IMG/VR virus record: IMGVR_UViG_3300031232_000035
Location: 1-21,763 of that record
Source of the DNA: a virus
DNA length: 21,763 nucleotides
Strand: one strand, 5' to 3'
Shown here: positions 19,316 through 21,763 of the stretch, piece by piece
How the letters are laid out: each line of letters begins with the position of its first letter
Position numbering within the stretch: position 1 is the first letter of the stretch
Notes under the pieces: generated by a model
Told to the model about the DNA's origin: nothing
The model's input: only the letters and a program-made list of their open reading frames with translations
Database searches by the model: none
Position numbers and translations under genes: made by a program

Positions 19316-21477
19316 ACATGGGATTCGGCCTGGTTTTCAACGCTGCAACCAGCGGCGTCGAGCGCGGCATCGGCCGGATCGAGGGCATGCTCGGTGACCT
19401 GTCGGGCACCGTGGCAGCTGTCGGCAGCGAGCTTCGCGAGACGTTCGAGCACAGCTTCGGCTTGCTGGTGAAGACCGGCAAGTCGCTGATCGACACGTCT
19501 GCAGAGGTCGAGCATGCCGTCCAGGAGATGGCGTTCGCCTACCGCGACATGAAGGACGTCAACGCGTTCGAGCACGTCAAGGAGCAGGTCTCCGACGCGT
19601 CGCTCTACTCGATGCAGACCCAGAAGGAGCTGCACGACATGGTCGCGATGATGAAGCAGGTCAACAACGTCGACATCTTCAGCCCGCGTGTTCAGCAAGA
19701 GGTCGACAAAACGAACTTGGCGATCAAGAACAGCGCCGTGCTGCTGTCGGAGGTCGGCTTGGCGGCGAGATCAGACGTCGGTTTGCAGGCCGGGATCTTC
19801 GCGCTGATGAACGGTCACATGAAGCGAGCCGCCATGATGCTGCGGCCGATCGCCGCTCACCTGGACGACTACGACAAGGCGCTTGCCGGCGTCACCGACA
19901 ACACCGAGAAGTGGGCGAAGCTGGTCCCGCTGCTCGCTCGCGACTTCGGTGACCTGACGAACTACCTGATGGACACGTGGCCATACCTGAGCAACCAGAT
20001 CAAGGACGTCCAGCAGAAGCTGTGGTCGACGCTCGGGACGCCGATGATGAACGCGCTCAAGGGTCCGCTGCACGAGTTCCTCGACTACTTCACGAAGCCC
20101 GGCGAGGGTCTGCTGACGCACGAGAACATCCACAAGCTCGACGCGATGGCTGCTGCGTTCGGCGACATCGGCAGGTTCATCGCGACCACGGCGACGTACC
20201 TTGGTGGGCTGGCTCGGCACATGTTCGAGTTCACGATGGCTCACCCGAACCTGATCAAGATCGTCGGGGCTGTCACAGCGATCATCGGCGCCGCAGCCGG
20301 TCTTGGCGCGGCGATCGTGGCGATCAAGCTCGGCGTCATGTCCGTCGCCTTCGCGTTCAGCGGGCTGTTCACCACGATGCTGCCCGTGGCTATCCTGGTC
20401 GGCGTGCTTGCCGGCGCCGTCTACATGCTCGCGAAGTGGGCCGTGAACGGCGAGGGTGTGGCCGACACAATGGAGCGGATTGGTATGGTGCTGTCGGCCG
20501 TGTGGGAGGGCCTCTCCAACATCAACAACGGCATGGCTACCCTGTCCGAGAGCACGGTGAACGCGCTGGACGACAAGGGGCTCACTGGCGTCACGACCAC
20601 CCTCCTGCAGACCGGCTACAGGGTGAAGAAGATGTTCGAGTCCCTGTGGGAGGGCTTGAAGGAGGCGTTCGGCCCCGGCGGCTTCGCGCACGAGTCGCTT
20701 CTCTTCTTGAGCGACCAAGTCAAGAACCTCATGGGCGACGTCGGCGACACGATGGGCCTGACGGCCACGGGCGCAAGCATCGACTGGTCGAACGCGGGCT
20801 CGGCGATCGCCGGCGTGATCAGCACGATCGTCGGCGCGTTCGGCTACGGGTTCGGCCTCATCGTGCGGGCGATCGACTTCTCGGTGATCGCCATCGGCTA
20901 CCTGATCGACGGGCTCGGCTCTGTCAAGCAGGGCATGAACGGTCTCGAGCAGGAGGCACATCCGCTGCTCAAGACGCTTCGAGAGATCAAAGGAATCTGG
21001 GACTGGTACAACGACCAGGGCGACTACGAGCCCGGTGACCAGGGCACGCTGTCCGACAAGGGATCCGGCTCAGGCGCCGGCGGATACGACAACGTCGGCC
21101 AGTACACCAAGTGGATGCAGCGCAAGGTCAGCGCGATGCAAACGGGCATGCAGCGCCCGGCCGCGAAGCAGGTTGCTGACCTCTACAACCCGGACGATCG
21201 GACCGAGTTCGAGAAGAAGAACGACGCGCTGATCATGAGCGGTGATGCCGCGGGCCTGCTGTCCGGCGTCAACCCGAGCCAGTGGTTGAAGAACCAGGAC
21301 CAGATCAGCGGGACCTCGACGAAGGCGCTCGAGGAGCGGCTCGCGAAGTACCACGAGGCGATCCTGCAGGTGGCGAGGTCGCCGATCGCCGTGTACATGG
21401 ACGGCCAGCTCGTCGGCCAGGCCATGGACAGGAACCAGGCCCACATGGACGAGCGAACAGGTAGGATGGGAAAATAG
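19312..21477 (+). CDS. Tail tape measure protein
   Basis: From the ATG at 19312, overlapping the frameshift product's stop (ATGA) and preceded by GAAGG (19299-19303), the product is 721 residues. The frame is open upstream, but only through the chaperone extension. The first ~300 residues are mostly helical (VEHAVQEMAFAYRDMKDVNA, LYSMQTQKELHDMVAMMKQV). Hydrophobic helices lie at about residues 317-380 (IVGAVTAIIGAAAGLGAAIV and following) and 499-538 (IAGVISTIVGAFGYGFGLIV), typical of tape measures that thread the tube and later reach the host membrane. The tail of the protein is polar. By the rule of about 0.15 nm per residue this would set a tail of roughly 110 nm. No lysozyme or peptidase motif is visible in it. 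Confidence 0.9.
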   Translation: MNMGFGLVFNAATSGVERGIGRIEGMLGDLSGTVAAVGSELRETFEHSFGLLVKTGKSLIDTSAEVEHAVQEMAFAYRDMKDVNAFEHVKEQVSDASLYSMQTQKELHDMVAMMKQVNNVDIFSPRVQQEVDKTNLAIKNSAVLLSEVGLAARSDVGLQAGIFALMNGHMKRAAMMLRPIAAHLDDYDKALAGVTDNTEKWAKLVPLLARDFGDLTNYLMDTWPYLSNQIKDVQQKLWSTLGTPMMNALKGPLHEFLDYFTKPGEGLLTHENIHKLDAMAAAFGDIGRFIATTATYLGGLARHMFEFTMAHPNLIKIVGAVTAIIGAAAGLGAAIVAIKLGVMSVAFAFSGLFTTMLPVAILVGVLAGAVYMLAKWAVNGEGVADTMERIGMVLSAVWEGLSNINNGMATLSESTVNALDDKGLTGVTTTLLQTGYRVKKMFESLWEGLKEAFGPGGFAHESLLFLSDQVKNLMGDVGDTMGLTATGASIDWSNAGSAIAGVISTIVGAFGYGFGLIVRAIDFSVIAIGYLIDGLGSVKQGMNGLEQEAHPLLKTLREIKGIWDWYNDQGDYEPGDQGTLSDKGSGSGAGGYDNVGQYTKWMQRKVSAMQTGMQRPAAKQVADLYNPDDRTEFEKKNDALIMSGDAAGLLSGVNPSQWLKNQDQISGTSTKALEERLAKYHEAILQVARSPIAVYMDGQLVGQAMDRNQAHMDERTGRMGK

Positions 21478-21479
21478 CC

Positions 21480-21763
21480 ATGGCCAACGACCCCAATCCG
21501 TTTCCGTTCTCACAGTTCCTGGACGGCGGCCAGGTGTCCGGGCTTGCCGTGCAGCTCTCGCACGGCCGGATCGTCCTGCCCAAGGTTCGGAACGTCCACA
21601 CGTTCATGTTCAACCCCACCGAGGTCAAGACCAACCACAAGTGGAAATGGGGCAAGCACTCCGTCGTCGGCCACAGCCACAACATCCTGTCTGGTGGCAG
21701 CGGCGAGGACGAGCCGATCACCTTCACCCTCCTCATCGACGGCGACCGCGGTCGCAGCGACCG
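21480..21763 (+). CDS. Baseplate protein, CIS-tube/LysM type (3'-truncated by window edge)
   Basis: An ATG at 21480, 2 nt after the tape measure stop, opens a frame that runs off the window; 94 residues are visible. The key segment is VHTFMFNPTEVKTNHKWKWG (about 40-59) followed by a GHSHNILSGGSGEDEPITFT stretch (about 64-83) and LLIDGDRGRS. The pattern F-x-FNPTE, a glycine-rich turn, then a strand ending in LxxDG fits the N-terminal domain of baseplate tube-adaptor proteins of contractile systems, often followed by a LysM domain, as in T4 gp53-like baseplate proteins. Position directly after the tape measure agrees. No strong Shine-Dalgarno is evident; a purine-rich GGGAAAATAG precedes the ATG. 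Confidence 0.65.
   Translation, partial: MANDPNPFPFSQFLDGGQVSGLAVQLSHGRIVLPKVRNVHTFMFNPTEVKTNHKWKWGKHSVVGHSHNILSGGSGEDEPITFTLLIDGDRGRSD

Noticed and set aside
1-21763. CRISPR arrays, tRNA genes, rRNA, insertion sequences, integrase or attachment sites
   Set aside because: I looked for regularly spaced repeats, cloverleaf-like segments with the GTTCRANYC arm, transposase motifs and terminal inverted repeats and saw none. Gaps between genes are all about 110 bases or less.

Overview
This window is a segment of a tailed double-stranded DNA bacteriophage with a contractile tail (myovirus type). It shows a large terminase, a portal, a scaffold-like protein, an N4-gp56-type major capsid protein, neck/connector proteins, a tail sheath, a tail tube, a tail assembly chaperone and a tape measure. 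It ends inside a baseplate gene. Every gene I can support is on the + strand, packed tightly, with many 4-base start/stop overlaps (ATGA/GTGA). The DNA is GC-rich (my impression is low to mid 60s percent). GTG and TTG starts are common, -10-like TAnnnT boxes sit in most gaps, and several genes look leaderless. This fits a high-GC host, possibly an actinobacterium, but nothing here proves the host.

Layout. 1-2354: small unrecognised genes, one with a zinc-knuckle pattern, leading into a QueC-type 7-deazaguanine enzyme. 2355-3024: a promoter, a lysine-rich histone-H1-like protein, a stem-loop and a small unknown gene. 3021-4760: large terminase. 4780-6039: a second lysine-rich protein and three small unknown genes, one with a C-terminal membrane segment. 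6040-8055: portal. 8119-9418: four small genes, two of which share a motif. 9455-11711: proline/glutamine-rich scaffold candidate and major capsid protein. 11727-15890: head-surface/neck proteins, including one with fibronectin-III-like and IPT/TIG-like domains, an HK97-gp10-like protein and a probable tail terminator. 15906-18170: sheath and tube. 18203-18256: a terminator-like hairpin followed by an extended -10. 18279-21477: chaperone with an apparent programmed -1 frameshift, then tape measure. 21480-end: start of a baseplate/LysM-type protein.

How it works together: the terminase docks on the portal and fills a capsid built from the N4-gp56-like shell on the scaffold. The neck proteins seal the head and join it to the sheath/tube tail, whose length is set by the tape measure with help from the chaperone pair. 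The basic proteins could neutralise or condense DNA. QueC points to 7-deazaguanine (preQ0) chemistry, probably for modifying phage DNA, but no partner enzymes are in the window.

Most of the window is ordinary virion morphogenesis. The points most worth a second look are the TTTTTTC frameshift site, the recurring TGGTAnnnT promoters with ATG exactly 7 nt downstream, the pair of lysine-rich proteins around the terminase (one with a T4 internal-protein-like N-terminus), and the lone QueC with an insertion.
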